NCBI RefSeq assembly: GCF_032190615.1
Contig: NZ_JAVLAT010000001.1
Coordinates: 1-64,000, forward strand
From: Brucella pseudogrignonensis
Lineage (GTDB): Bacteria; Pseudomonadota; Alphaproteobacteria; Rhizobiales; Rhizobiaceae
DNA length: 64,000 bases
Direction of reading: 5' to 3'
Shown one piece after another: positions 40,353 to 47,996 of the stretch. The translations under genes were made by a program, and so were the position numbers. Within the stretch, counting starts at the first letter, position 1. The number at the start of each line of letters is the position of its first letter. The notes below the pieces were generated by a model, which made no database searches, was not told the DNA's origin, and saw only the letters and a program-made list of their open reading frames with translations.

Positions 40353-40416
40353 TGTCGGATACCTCCAGAGAGAATTTTTGAATGCCTAGAAACGGGTAAC
40401 GTTGCGTCATCACTAG

Positions 40417-40484
40417 TATGGCGAACCCGAAATTCGTTTCACCTTGAAGCAGCTCTCGGAGCGAATTTCGGGTTCTAAGCCATA
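40417..40484. repeat. Large inverted repeat IR1
   Basis: Arms 40417-40436 and 40462-40484. The inner 14 bp (around AACCCGAAATTCG and its complement) are perfect, then a 3-base bulge, then a 6-bp TATGGC/GCCATA match. The loop is 25 bases. A 68-base palindromic element in an intergenic space, likely a mobile repeat unit or a processed RNA stem. It lies between the dehydrogenase gene start and the GST stop. Confidence 0.75.
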
Positions 40485-40501
40485 CCAGTAAATTTTTGAA
40501 T

Positions 40502-40579
40502 CTAGTGTAGTTTACGGATTTGAAGTTCCTAAATGTGATTGCAACAGAAATGATAGGAACTTCAAATCCACCACACTAG
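40502..40579. repeat. Large inverted repeat IR2
   Basis: Inner arms 40516-40531 and 40554-40569 form 16 perfect base pairs (GGATTTGAAGTTCCTA and its complement), and outer arms CTAGTGT/ACACTAG add seven. A 22-base loop. It abuts IR1 and its right arm overlaps the GST stop codon. With IR1 it makes a nearly continuous 163-base double hairpin. Confidence 0.78.
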
Positions 40580-41196
40580 GTGAGGGGTGTCATGACGGCT
40601 TTGCGATAAGCATAGCGTTGCGTCAGGCGCTGATACCATTCCTCAAAATGCGGCAAAGAAGGGCGCGTCATCGGAAATTCAAACCAAGCATAGGCATAGC
40701 AGCCCAGCGGTATATCGCCGATGCCAAAAGTCTCGCCTGAAAGCCATGGTTGAGTGGAAAGCGTTTCTTCCGCAATTTGGAACGAGCGTGTAAGCCCATC
40801 AATACCGCGCTGCAAAATCGCCGGATCGCGCTTGTCTTCAGGCAAGCGGATCAGATGCATGATGATGTCACGAAAATCATTGTAAAGGGTCGTTGAAGCC
40901 CAATCCATCCACTTTTCGGCCTGTGCGCGCTGCGCTGGACTTTCGATCCACAACCCACCATTAGGGTTGCTTGCCGCCAGATAACGAACGATGACGTTTG
41001 ATTCCCAGAGAGTGGTCTCGCCATCTTCCAAAAGCGGAATAAGACCATTGGGATTGCGGGCTAGAAAATTAGTATTCTGCAACCCGCCAAACTGCCCGCC
41101 GACGTCGATCTGTTCATATTCCAGACCAAGTTCCTCGGCTGCCCAAAGCGCCTTTTTTACGTTGGTTGAATTAATTCGACCCCAGATTTTTAACAT
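40576..41196 (-). CDS. Glutathione S-transferase family protein
   Basis: 206 residues. An N-terminal thioredoxin-like domain (KIWGRINSTNVKKALWAAEE, with Ser10 as likely catalytic residue, and NPNGLIPLLEDGETTLWESN binding glutathione) is followed by a helical C-terminal domain (from about 90). The Ser start pattern resembles Ure2p-like or theta-type GSTs. It would conjugate or reduce electrophiles with glutathione. RIME-like repeat and hairpins surround it. Isolated gene, probably its own promoter. Confidence 0.92.
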   Translation of the reverse strand: MLKIWGRINSTNVKKALWAAEELGLEYEQIDVGGQFGGLQNTNFLARNPNGLIPLLEDGETTLWESNVIVRYLAASNPNGGLWIESPAQRAQAEKWMDWASTTLYNDFRDIIMHLIRLPEDKRDPAILQRGIDGLTRSFQIAEETLSTQPWLSGETFGIGDIPLGCYAYAWFEFPMTRPSLPHFEEWYQRLTQRYAYRKAVMTPLT

Positions 41197-41238
41197 TTTG
41201 GCCTGTCATCTTACTATAGAATTGCGTTCATCACGCTT

Positions 41239-41291
41239 TAAAGCATGTCGTTATCGGAAAACCGGTTCCCACTTTTCCGCGACATGCTTTA
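41239..41291 (-). repeat. RIME-like palindromic element, copy 1
   Basis: TAAAGCATGTCG (41239-41250) and CGACATGCTTTA (41280-41291) are inverted repeats around a core that is almost the reverse complement of the core at 63616-63641 (AGTGGGAACCGGTTTTC-type). Such elements are known as rhizobial intergenic mosaic elements. It lies in the region between the GST gene and the permease gene. Confidence 0.7.
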
Positions 41292-41315
41292 GATCAGGCG
41301 TACATTTAAAGCAGA

Positions 41316-41349
41316 TCGTCCCCGGTGGCTGCAAGGCTACCGGGGGCGA
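41316..41349. terminator. Strong hairpin downstream of the ABC permease gene
   Basis: A stem of about 14 bp (TCGTCCCCGGTGGC with GCTACCGGGGGCGA, two G-T pairs) 25 bases after the stop of the leftward permease. The T-rich side is on the plus strand, so as a leftward terminator it is atypical; it may act as an mRNA 3' end stabiliser. Confidence 0.45.
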
Positions 41350-41373
41350 TTAGTTTTCTTTTATTCTTTTAAT

Positions 41374-42195
41374 TTATCGGACCAAATGTCTGGTTAATCG
41401 TCTTTCGAGGAAATCCCAGATGTGTCGCAAACATTCGACGATAAGCAAGTAGATAACTGCTGCCCAGATATAGGTCTGGAAGTCGAAAGTCCGTGAATAA
41501 GCGCGGCGTGTTTCGCCCATCAGGTCAAGGACCGTGATGATTGCAACAATTGCCGATCCTTTGATCATCAAAATGATTTCATTGCCGTAAGGGCGAAGTG
41601 CAACAATCAAAGCTTGCGGCAGAATGACTTTCCAGAATGTGACACGCTTTGAAATACCAAGGGCCGCAGCACCTTCCCATTGTCCGAGCGCCACACTTTG
41701 AATAGCGCCACGCAGGATTTCTGCCTGATAAGCAGCCGTGTTGAGCGAGAAGGCAAGGATAGCACAGTTCCACGCATCGCGGAAAAACACCCATAGACCG
41801 ATGCTTTCGAGGAAAGGTCTGAACGTACCAAAACCGTAATAGATCAGGAATGTTTGGGCCAGAAGCGGTGTGCCACGGAAGAAATAAACATAACCGAATG
41901 CCAGACTGCGCAGGAAGCGGTTCTTAGACATTCGCGCGGCGGTGATTGGTAGCGATAGGATCGCACCGATCACGATGGAAATTGCGACCAGTTGCAGTGT
42001 GACCAGAAGGCCGGACCAGTAACGCGGCCCATAGGTTTCGAACAGATCAACACGCCACGTGTTGTAGAGATAAATAGCTAGACCCGCAAAGAGCAGCGCC
42101 CACACCGCAACAATGATATGCCCAGCTATTCTGAGACGCGTCCACTTACGTTCAACCGGCGGCGGAGCAAGAACCTCTGAAATGGTTTCACTCAT
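41374..42195 (-). CDS. Polar amino-acid ABC transporter permease (HisM/ArtM/OccM-like)
   Basis: 273 residues. The first 50 are a charged cytoplasmic tail, then a membrane span and the His/Glu/Gln/Arg/opine-type permease domain (from about 60) with YFFRGTPLLAQTFLIYYGF and the EAA loop (EGAAALGISKRVTFWKVILP). Its partner lies 2 bases upstream, the substrate-binding protein further on. Together they take up a basic amino acid or opine. No ATPase gene stands in this unit. Confidence 0.92.
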   Translation of the reverse strand: MSETISEVLAPPPVERKWTRLRIAGHIIVAVWALLFAGLAIYLYNTWRVDLFETYGPRYWSGLLVTLQLVAISIVIGAILSLPITAARMSKNRFLRSLAFGYVYFFRGTPLLAQTFLIYYGFGTFRPFLESIGLWVFFRDAWNCAILAFSLNTAAYQAEILRGAIQSVALGQWEGAAALGISKRVTFWKVILPQALIVALRPYGNEIILMIKGSAIVAIITVLDLMGETRRAYSRTFDFQTYIWAAVIYLLIVECLRHIWDFLERRLTRHLVR

Positions 42196-42197
42196 AA

Positions 42198-42920
42198 TCA
42201 GGCTCCTCGCGACGCGTTGTTACCGGCATCCGCCCAGCGAGCGATACGGTTGATAAAGTAGGAGGAGATGATCGCAAGAGCGAGATAGAGCAGACATGCG
42301 ACGCCAAAGAACAGAAACGGTTCTTTCGTTACACGCGCTGCAATCGATGTCTGACGCAGAATATCAGAGAGCGTGATGACCGAGACCAGCGATGTGTCTT
42401 TCAACAGCACGAGCCAGAGATTGGCGAGGCCCGGCAAAGCAATCTTGATGAGCTGAGGCAAGATGACCTTGCGCATGGTTTGCCAATGCGAAAGACCAAC
42501 CGCATAGCCGCCTTCATATTGTCCACGCGGAATGGCGCGGAAAGCGGATAGAAAGACTTCACTCGAATAGGACGAGAAAACAAAACCCAATGCGATCATG
42601 CCGGCGACAAAGGCATTAATCTCGATTTTCGCATTGATCTCGAAAAATGCGAGTGCCTGCTGGAGCAATAGCGACGCACCAAAATAGACCAGAAACAGTG
42701 TTAGAAGTTCGGGCAGTCCACGAAAAATAGTCGTGTAAATATTGCTTGCAAGTCGCATGGAAGGTTCTGAGGATTGCTTTCCGATCGCAACCAGAAATCC
42801 CAGAATTAATCCTAGCGGTAATGTAGCCAGAGCAAGCGAAATGGTGACGAGAAGTCCCCAGGCGATGCTTCGGCCCCATCCTTCTGGACCAAAGCTCAAT
42901 AAGGTGGCGTAATGTTCCAT
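42198..42920 (-). CDS. Polar amino-acid ABC transporter permease (HisQ/ArtQ/OccQ-like)
   Basis: 240 residues. Five spans, with the RGLPELLTLFLVYFGASLLL motif and the EAA loop GYAVGLSHWQTMRKVILPQL typical of this permease group. It forms the heterodimeric channel with the product of the gene behind it (2-base spacing). The substrate-binding gene upstream is separated by 148 bases that contain a very stable stem loop, a known way to give higher levels of binding protein than of permease. Confidence 0.93.
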   Translation of the reverse strand: MEHYATLLSFGPEGWGRSIAWGLLVTISLALATLPLGLILGFLVAIGKQSSEPSMRLASNIYTTIFRGLPELLTLFLVYFGASLLLQQALAFFEINAKIEINAFVAGMIALGFVFSSYSSEVFLSAFRAIPRGQYEGGYAVGLSHWQTMRKVILPQLIKIALPGLANLWLVLLKDTSLVSVITLSDILRQTSIAARVTKEPFLFFGVACLLYLALAIISSYFINRIARWADAGNNASRGA

Positions 42921-43021
42921 GCGCCTAATCTCTTCCCTTGGATCTGTTTGCTACGCCTGTTTTAAAGTCGCGGCCTCGCGCCTTTTACAGATCTTGAAAT
43001 TTATGAACAGTCCAAATAGTC

Positions 43022-43051
43022 GCGCCGGTTTACTTGGGAGTAAACCGGCGC
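43022..43051. repeat. 12-bp perfect stem-loop between binding-protein and permease genes
   Basis: GCGCCGGTTTAC and GTAAACCGGCGC with a 6-base loop. On the coding strand no U-run follows, so it is not a regular terminator. It is placed to protect the binding-protein mRNA from 3' exonucleases, as REP elements do. Confidence 0.8.
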
Positions 43052-43068
43052 ATAAAAGTTAAATTATG

Positions 43069-43875
43069 TTAGTTTTCTGCACCATAGGCATCGAAATCAA
43101 AGTATTTGTCGTTGATTTCTTTGTACTTGCCGTTGGTACGGATTGCCTTGATCGCCTCGTTGAACTTTTCGATAAGCTCAGGGCGGCCCTTTTTGAAAGC
43201 AACGCCTGCACCTGGACCGTGAATTTCAATCACAGGCGGGAAGGTGCCCACCATCTTACAGCAAGCGCCATCTGGCGACTTGAGCCATTCAGCCAAAGTC
43301 ACGCTGTCGTCATTGACGGCATCAAGACGACCGTTTGCCAGATCAAGACGATATTCTTCAGCAGTTGGATATGCCTTGATCGTGCTGTCGGTGAAGGTCT
43401 TTTCAGAATAGTTGGAATGCGTGGTCGAAACCTGCACGCCAACTGTCTTGCCTGCGAGATCTTCCTTGGTGACGCCCTTGATGTCGGTGTCCTTAGGCGC
43501 TGCAACACCGGGAGGTGTGTTGTAATATTTGTTTGAGAAGTCGACCTGCTTCTTGCGCTCGTCAGTGATCGACATGGATGCGATGAAGGCATCGAACTTG
43601 CCGGACTGAAGGGCTGGGATTGCGCCGTCCCATTCCTGCGTAACGAATTCACATTCGGCTTTCATTTCGTCGCAAAGCGCCTTGGCGATATCAACGTCGA
43701 AGCCTGACAGTGTGCCATCCGGTTTGATGAAGTTGAATGGAGGGTAAGCGCCTTCCGTACCAATTTTAAGCTTTAGGGGTTCCTGAGCATTGGCGATACC
43801 GGCGGTCATGCTGCCGAGTGTGATTGCAAGTGCTGCTACGGATGTTGCTGCAGCGATACGCTGAATAACGCGCAT
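43069..43875 (-). CDS. ABC transporter substrate-binding protein for a basic amino acid or opine
   Basis: 268 residues. Signal peptide (about 1-30, ending in GIANAQE), then the solute-binding domain with KIGTEGAYPPFNFIKPDGTL, SGFDVDIAKALCDEMKAECE and the DAFIASMSITDERKKQVDFS motif of family 3 binding proteins. This resembles lysine-arginine-ornithine or histidine-type and opine-type proteins (HisJ/OccT). Binds the solute in the periplasm and passes it to the two permeases downstream. Same-strand, first gene of the unit. Confidence 0.93.
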   Translation of the reverse strand: MRVIQRIAAATSVAALAITLGSMTAGIANAQEPLKLKIGTEGAYPPFNFIKPDGTLSGFDVDIAKALCDEMKAECEFVTQEWDGAIPALQSGKFDAFIASMSITDERKKQVDFSNKYYNTPPGVAAPKDTDIKGVTKEDLAGKTVGVQVSTTHSNYSEKTFTDSTIKAYPTAEEYRLDLANGRLDAVNDDSVTLAEWLKSPDGACCKMVGTFPPVIEIHGPGAGVAFKKGRPELIEKFNEAIKAIRTNGKYKEINDKYFDFDAYGAEN

Positions 43876-44213
43876 TCCTAGTCCTCTCGTTTCGTTGTGG
43901 CTGGTTCCCTGATTCTTTTTCTGGTTCAGCCGCTTAAAAGGATGCTGTCGACGTGTTTTATCATTAGCAAGTCTGACAGTGATCCTTCATTCACTACACA
44001 TAGATGCTGGACACAACAACGCGCAATATTTTTTCTTGAACATGCCCAATCATCTACCCAGAAGCTAATAATCCCACCAATTCCGGGTGGATTGCAAGAT
44101 GGTCCGCGTAATTTAATTGTGCACGCAATATGGCTATTTAAAAGGGATTTTTGCGTATTATGGCAATGTTTCCAATTTTAGCACTGCCAGATGTGAAAAA
44201 ATAAGAGAAATCC
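43876..44213. promoter_or_regulatory. Intergenic region upstream of the ABC importer
   Basis: 338 bases between the importer's first gene and the mobB stop. It should contain the importer promoter near its left end. There is a short palindrome with CCACC and GGGTGG arms at about 44074-44095. No coding frame is convincing. Confidence 0.5.
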
Positions 44214-44735
44214 TCATAGCTTCATGGCTTGCTGAACGAAGTCTGCAATATCCGCAATCGCGTCCAAATGAAACACGGGTAACTTCGCGTCGTGATTGTT
44301 GTGATCGCTGGCGATAGCAACGATGGTTGGGTCGCCGTCCGAAAGGGTCGGCCCCGTGTGTCCACCTGTGCGTCGCAGCTCAATTTTGTAATGAGATTCG
44401 CGTTTATAGCCTTCTACGAGAATCAGATCGCAAGGCGAGAGTTTTGCGACAACCTCTTCCAGTGAAGGCTCTTCTTCGCCCAGATTTTCATGCATGATCG
44501 CATAACGCGCAGATGAGACGATTGCCACTTCACCCGCACCAGCGTTTCTGTGGCGCCACGAATCCGTGCCGACGTGATCAATGTCGAAGTTGTGGTGCGC
44601 GTGTTTCACGGTCGAAATCTTGAAGCCACGCTTGGTAAATTCTTGAACAAGCTTTTCGGTGAGCGTTGTTTTACCTGAGTTTTTCCAACCTGTGATGCCG
44701 AATATTTTTTTGGTACCAATGTTTTCTTCGGTCAT
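44214..44735 (-). CDS. mobB: Molybdopterin-guanine dinucleotide biosynthesis protein B
   Basis: 173 residues. P-loop GITGWKNSGKTTL (about 13-25) binds GTP, followed by STVKHAHHNFDIDHVGTDSW, the MobB-specific His-rich segment, and LILVEGYKRE. MobB assists MobA in attaching GMP to molybdopterin. Its ATG overlaps the mobA stop by 4 bases (ATGA), so the two are coupled. It is the last gene of an EamA-mobA-mobB unit. Confidence 0.95.
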   Translation of the reverse strand: MTEENIGTKKIFGITGWKNSGKTTLTEKLVQEFTKRGFKISTVKHAHHNFDIDHVGTDSWRHRNAGAGEVAIVSSARYAIMHENLGEEEPSLEEVVAKLSPCDLILVEGYKRESHYKIELRRTGGHTGPTLSDGDPTIVAIASDHNNHDAKLPVFHLDAIADIADFVQQAMKL

Positions 44736-45376
44736 TGCAGCGCCTCATAGAGCTTTCTTGCGTTGTTCAGGTCTTCGGCTGTGTTAATGTTGAAAAATGT
44801 ATCGTAGGTTTCGTTGGTCTTCGGCAATGCTTGGAGCGGAAAATCAACCGTCTCAAATCCGATGGTTCGTGCAAAAGCCAATACACTTGCCTTTTCAGTA
44901 TGTTCCAGCCACGCGTTTAGTGGCTGTAGGAGATCTGGCTTCCAAAGAGCGAAAATTGGATGAACCTGGCCCTTGGAACTTGCCATAACAATGCGCACAC
45001 CGGTTTTTTGTTGGCGTTCATAGAGGCGGATCATCAGGTCGGAAGGAATGAAAGGGCAGTCGCCAGTAACACTAAGCAAGAATGAAAATTTGTGCGCATA
45101 CTCGAATGCAGTCTTAAGACCAATAAGCGGCCCGCCATAATGAGATTGAGCATCGACAATTATGGGTAAGCTCAAGTCAGGGAGGCCACTCTTGTTGGTG
45201 TTTGTATTAATAAACAGGTGATCGACTTGTGGTGAAAGTCGAGCAGCCACGTGGTCCAGAATTGATTTAGAACCAAGTAATTGCAGGAATTTATCGCCAG
45301 CAATACCATCTGCACGCATGCGGCTGGATTGCCCTCCAGCGATAATAGCGCCTGCGACGTGCATTGCTTTTGTCAT
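44732..45376 (-). CDS. mobA: Molybdenum cofactor guanylyltransferase
   Basis: 214 residues from the ATG at 45376, which overlaps the stop of the EamA gene (TAATG). MobA transfers GMP to molybdopterin to make the guanine dinucleotide form of the cofactor. The GTP-binding motif GAIIAGGQSSRM (about 7-18), Lys25 in AGDKFLQLLG and the VTGDCPFIPSDL metal-binding Asp motif are present. A 100-codon upstream extension lies inside the neighbouring gene and is ignored. Confidence 0.95.
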   Translation of the reverse strand: MTKAMHVAGAIIAGGQSSRMRADGIAGDKFLQLLGSKSILDHVAARLSPQVDHLFINTNTNKSGLPDLSLPIIVDAQSHYGGPLIGLKTAFEYAHKFSFLLSVTGDCPFIPSDLMIRLYERQQKTGVRIVMASSKGQVHPIFALWKPDLLQPLNAWLEHTEKASVLAFARTIGFETVDFPLQALPKTNETYDTFFNINTAEDLNNARKLYEALQ

Positions 45377-46278
45377 TAAATAATTTCCAGTTTGCGCAAT
45401 TTCTGTTCGCGTTTTTTGCGAATATTCTCGCGATAGACCATGTAAATCCCACTTCCTACGACAAGAACCGACCCGGCTATTGTATACGAATCGGGTGCCT
45501 GATTGAAAACGACGGTGCTCAGCATTATCGCCCATAGCAAGCTTGAATAGCGGAATGGCGACACAAATGATATTTCGCCTTCCCGCATTGCCATGATGAT
45601 AAAGTGATAGCCAATCAACAAAAGTCCTGCCGCTAAAGCCATGAAAAGTATTGGTTCTAGCCCCACGGGTTGCCAACCGCCCATGGGAACAGTCAGTGCG
45701 CCGCCCGTCAATGCGATTGCTCCGGCGGTTAGCGTTGAGAGATAAAGCGTTGGGACATGTGCTGGTACGCGACGCGTGGCGATATCACGCATCGCGGCAA
45801 AGCAAACACTGGACAGCAAAACGCCAACAGCAGCAAAACTTGTTGAGTTGTCGGCACCCGGCCGAATGATAATTATGACGCCAATCAGGCCTACTGAGAT
45901 ACACATCCAGCGTCGCCAGCCAACCTTTTCATTCAGAAATAGCACTGCGCCGAGGGTAACGACCAGCGGTGTTGCCTGAAAAACTGCTGAACAAAATGCC
46001 TGTGAAAGATGTCCGAGTGAATAAATATACGTAATCGTGGCTACAACTTCACCAATAACCCGAAGCAGCGTCATTCGGTCCATGGATAGACTACTTAATG
46101 CTCCGTTGCGCCACGCAAGCAAGCCAATAGCGATGGTCGCAAAAATTCCGCGAATGAACATGTATTGTCCGCTGTTCATCTGCTCAAGAAGGAACTTGGT
46201 TATCGTGTCGCCAATGGTGAAAGTACCCATTGCAAGGAGCATGAAAACGCTGGCACGGAAGTTCGCTGACTGCGGCAC
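45376..46278 (-). CDS. EamA/DMT-superfamily transporter
   Basis: 300 residues with ten predicted spans in two EamA repeats (residues about 5-135 and 145-280). Segments such as GQYMFIRGIFATIAIGLLAW and ALAAGLLLIGYHFIIMAMRE are typical of the drug/metabolite superfamily. The substrate is unknown. The product ends in a basic cytoplasmic tail (RENIRKKREQKLRKLEII). It is translationally coupled to mobA, but nothing suggests a role in cofactor synthesis. Confidence 0.9.
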   Translation of the reverse strand: MPQSANFRASVFMLLAMGTFTIGDTITKFLLEQMNSGQYMFIRGIFATIAIGLLAWRNGALSSLSMDRMTLLRVIGEVVATITYIYSLGHLSQAFCSAVFQATPLVVTLGAVLFLNEKVGWRRWMCISVGLIGVIIIIRPGADNSTSFAAVGVLLSSVCFAAMRDIATRRVPAHVPTLYLSTLTAGAIALTGGALTVPMGGWQPVGLEPILFMALAAGLLLIGYHFIIMAMREGEISFVSPFRYSSLLWAIMLSTVVFNQAPDSYTIAGSVLVVGSGIYMVYRENIRKKREQKLRKLEII

Positions 46279-46367
46279 GATATGAAATCCGGTTTATGGT
46301 TTCATATCGCTAGCTTATCGTTTGGATTCGGTCCAATCGATACTTGTTGTGAACTTATTTAAATTAT

Positions 46368-47414
46368 TTATCCGCCTGTGAGACTCATATGACGGGCAAC
46401 TGCTGGACGGTTGTGTTCACGATCAATAATGAAATCATGGCCTTTGGGCTTGCGGGAGATAGCCTCATCAATCGCATCATTGAGCACGGTATCGCTTTCG
46501 CTCGCACGCACCGCCGCACGCAGATCAGCCTCATCATTTTGACCAAGGCACATATAAAGCATGCCCGTACATGTAAGACGCACGCGATTGCAGCTCTCGC
46601 AAAAATTATGCGTCAGCGGAGTAATCAAGCCAAGACGGCCACCCGTTTCCTTGATCGTGACATAGCGGGCAGGGCCACCAGTGCGATAAGACACATCAGT
46701 TAGCGTAAACTGTTGACTAAGGTCGGCGCGAAGCTTCGAGAGTGGAAGGTATTGATCTGTCCGATCCACTTCGATTTCGCCCATCGGCATTGTCTCAATG
46801 AGCGTCATATCCATGTCGCGCGCATGCGCCCAGCGAATAAGCTCCGGGATTTCAAATTCATTGAATTCTTTAAGTGCGACCGCATTAATTTTTACACGGA
46901 TACCAGCTTTTTGCGCGGCATCAATTCCTTCGATGACACGATGAACATCGCCCCAGCGGGTGATTGTGCGAAACTTATCCGGATCAAGCGTATCGATGGA
47001 AACATTAATACGCTTCACACCGCAATCAGCCAATTCATCTGCGTAGCGGACAAGCTGTGAACCGTTGGTGGTGAGTGTCAACTCATCCAGTGCGCCAGTT
47101 TCCAAATGCCTCGAAAGACCGCGAATGAGATGCATGATGTTTTTTCGGACCAGCGGTTCACCGCCAGTCAGCCGCAACTTGCGCACGCCCTTAGCAATAA
47201 ATGCGCTGCAAATCCTGTCGAGTTCTTCGAGACTGAGCAGGTCTTTTTTCGGCAGAAAAGTCATATGCTCTGCCATGCAATAGGTGCAGCGGAAATCGCA
47301 ACGATCGGTAACAGATACACGCAAATAGGTAACAGCGCGTCCAAACGGATCGACCATCGGTCCATTCGGAGAAACATCAGGCCGTTGAAGGAGCTGTTGC
47401 GTAAGATTTGCCAT
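46368..47414 (-). CDS. moaA: GTP 3',8-cyclase (molybdenum cofactor biosynthesis protein A)
   Basis: 348 residues. Radical-SAM enzyme that starts molybdopterin synthesis from GTP together with MoaC. The first Fe-S motif [10 protein letters not shown] has Cys39, Cys43 and Cys46; the second cluster motif [13 protein letters not shown] sits near residue 270; GGEPL and the conserved C-terminal end SLTGG (GG is needed for activity) are intact. Leftward like mobA, but with 89 bases between it and the EamA gene and probably its own promoter. Confidence 0.96.
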   Translation of the reverse strand: MANLTQQLLQRPDVSPNGPMVDPFGRAVTYLRVSVTDRCDFRCTYCMAEHMTFLPKKDLLSLEELDRICSAFIAKGVRKLRLTGGEPLVRKNIMHLIRGLSRHLETGALDELTLTTNGSQLVRYADELADCGVKRINVSIDTLDPDKFRTITRWGDVHRVIEGIDAAQKAGIRVKINAVALKEFNEFEIPELIRWAHARDMDMTLIETMPMGEIEVDRTDQYLPLSKLRADLSQQFTLTDVSYRTGGPARYVTIKETGGRLGLITPLTHNFCESCNRVRLTCTGMLYMCLGQNDEADLRAAVRASESDTVLNDAIDEAISRKPKGHDFIIDREHNRPAVARHMSLTGG

Positions 47415-47596
47415 ATGTTCCCATGTGTCGCGAAGTTTGCTCGCTATTTATGAATAGAGATAGTTTTCCTCTTTCACTTTGTCCAGTTCGTGCTCAATCA
47501 AACCACCTTCAACAAAATGCGAATAATAAGAATAGACGCTAATGAACGGCATGTTTATTGAAGAAACATACGCTTTCAAAGCGACGGAGAATGAAT

Positions 47597-47959
47597 ATGA
47601 GTGATGTCTGGCCCACTGAACTGCGTGTCTCAAAGGATCGCAAGCTTTTGACGATGGCTTTTGACGGTGGCGAACGCTTTGAACTGACGGCGGAATTGTT
47701 GCGCGTTTTATCACCATCTGCGGAAGTGCAGGGCCATTCGCCGGAACAACGCGTGACCGTTGGCGGCAAACGCAATGTCGAAATCATGCGTATGGACCCA
47801 GTCGGTAATTATGCCGTTCGCATCACCTTTGACGACATGCACGACACGGGCCTGTTCTCGTGGAACTATCTCCATAAGCTTGGCATAGAAAAAGAAACGC
47901 TCTGGCAGACCTATCTGGATGAGCTTGTCGAAAAAGGCCTGAAACGCGATCCAAGATAA
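47597..47959 (+). CDS. DUF971 family protein
   Basis: 120 residues from the ATG with GGAG about nine bases upstream. The DUF971 pattern, similar to the N-terminal domain of gamma-butyrobetaine hydroxylase, covers the whole protein: WPTELRVSKDRKLLTMAFDG, GERFELTAELLRVLSPSAEV and then FDDMHDTGLFSWNYLHKLG. In other bacteria this domain is near Fe-S assembly or Mrp genes. Function is not known. It is divergent from moaA and converges with fumarase. Confidence 0.88.
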   Translation: MSDVWPTELRVSKDRKLLTMAFDGGERFELTAELLRVLSPSAEVQGHSPEQRVTVGGKRNVEIMRMDPVGNYAVRITFDDMHDTGLFSWNYLHKLGIEKETLWQTYLDELVEKGLKRDPR

Positions 47960-47963
47960 AGAT

Positions 47964-47996
47964 AAGGGCGATCTTGGTCAGATCGCCCTTTGTTTT
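47964..47996. terminator. Bidirectional terminator between DUF971 and fumarase genes
   Basis: AAGGGCGATCT and AGATCGCCCTT form an 11-bp perfect stem with a 5-base loop, followed rightward by TGTTTTT. Leftward the flank is TATCTTTATC, weaker but usable for fumarase. Confidence 0.85.

Noticed and set aside
44074..44095. Palindrome with CCACC and GGGTGG arms read as a terminator
   Set aside because: The stem is short, there is no U-run on either strand, and no gene ends next to it.
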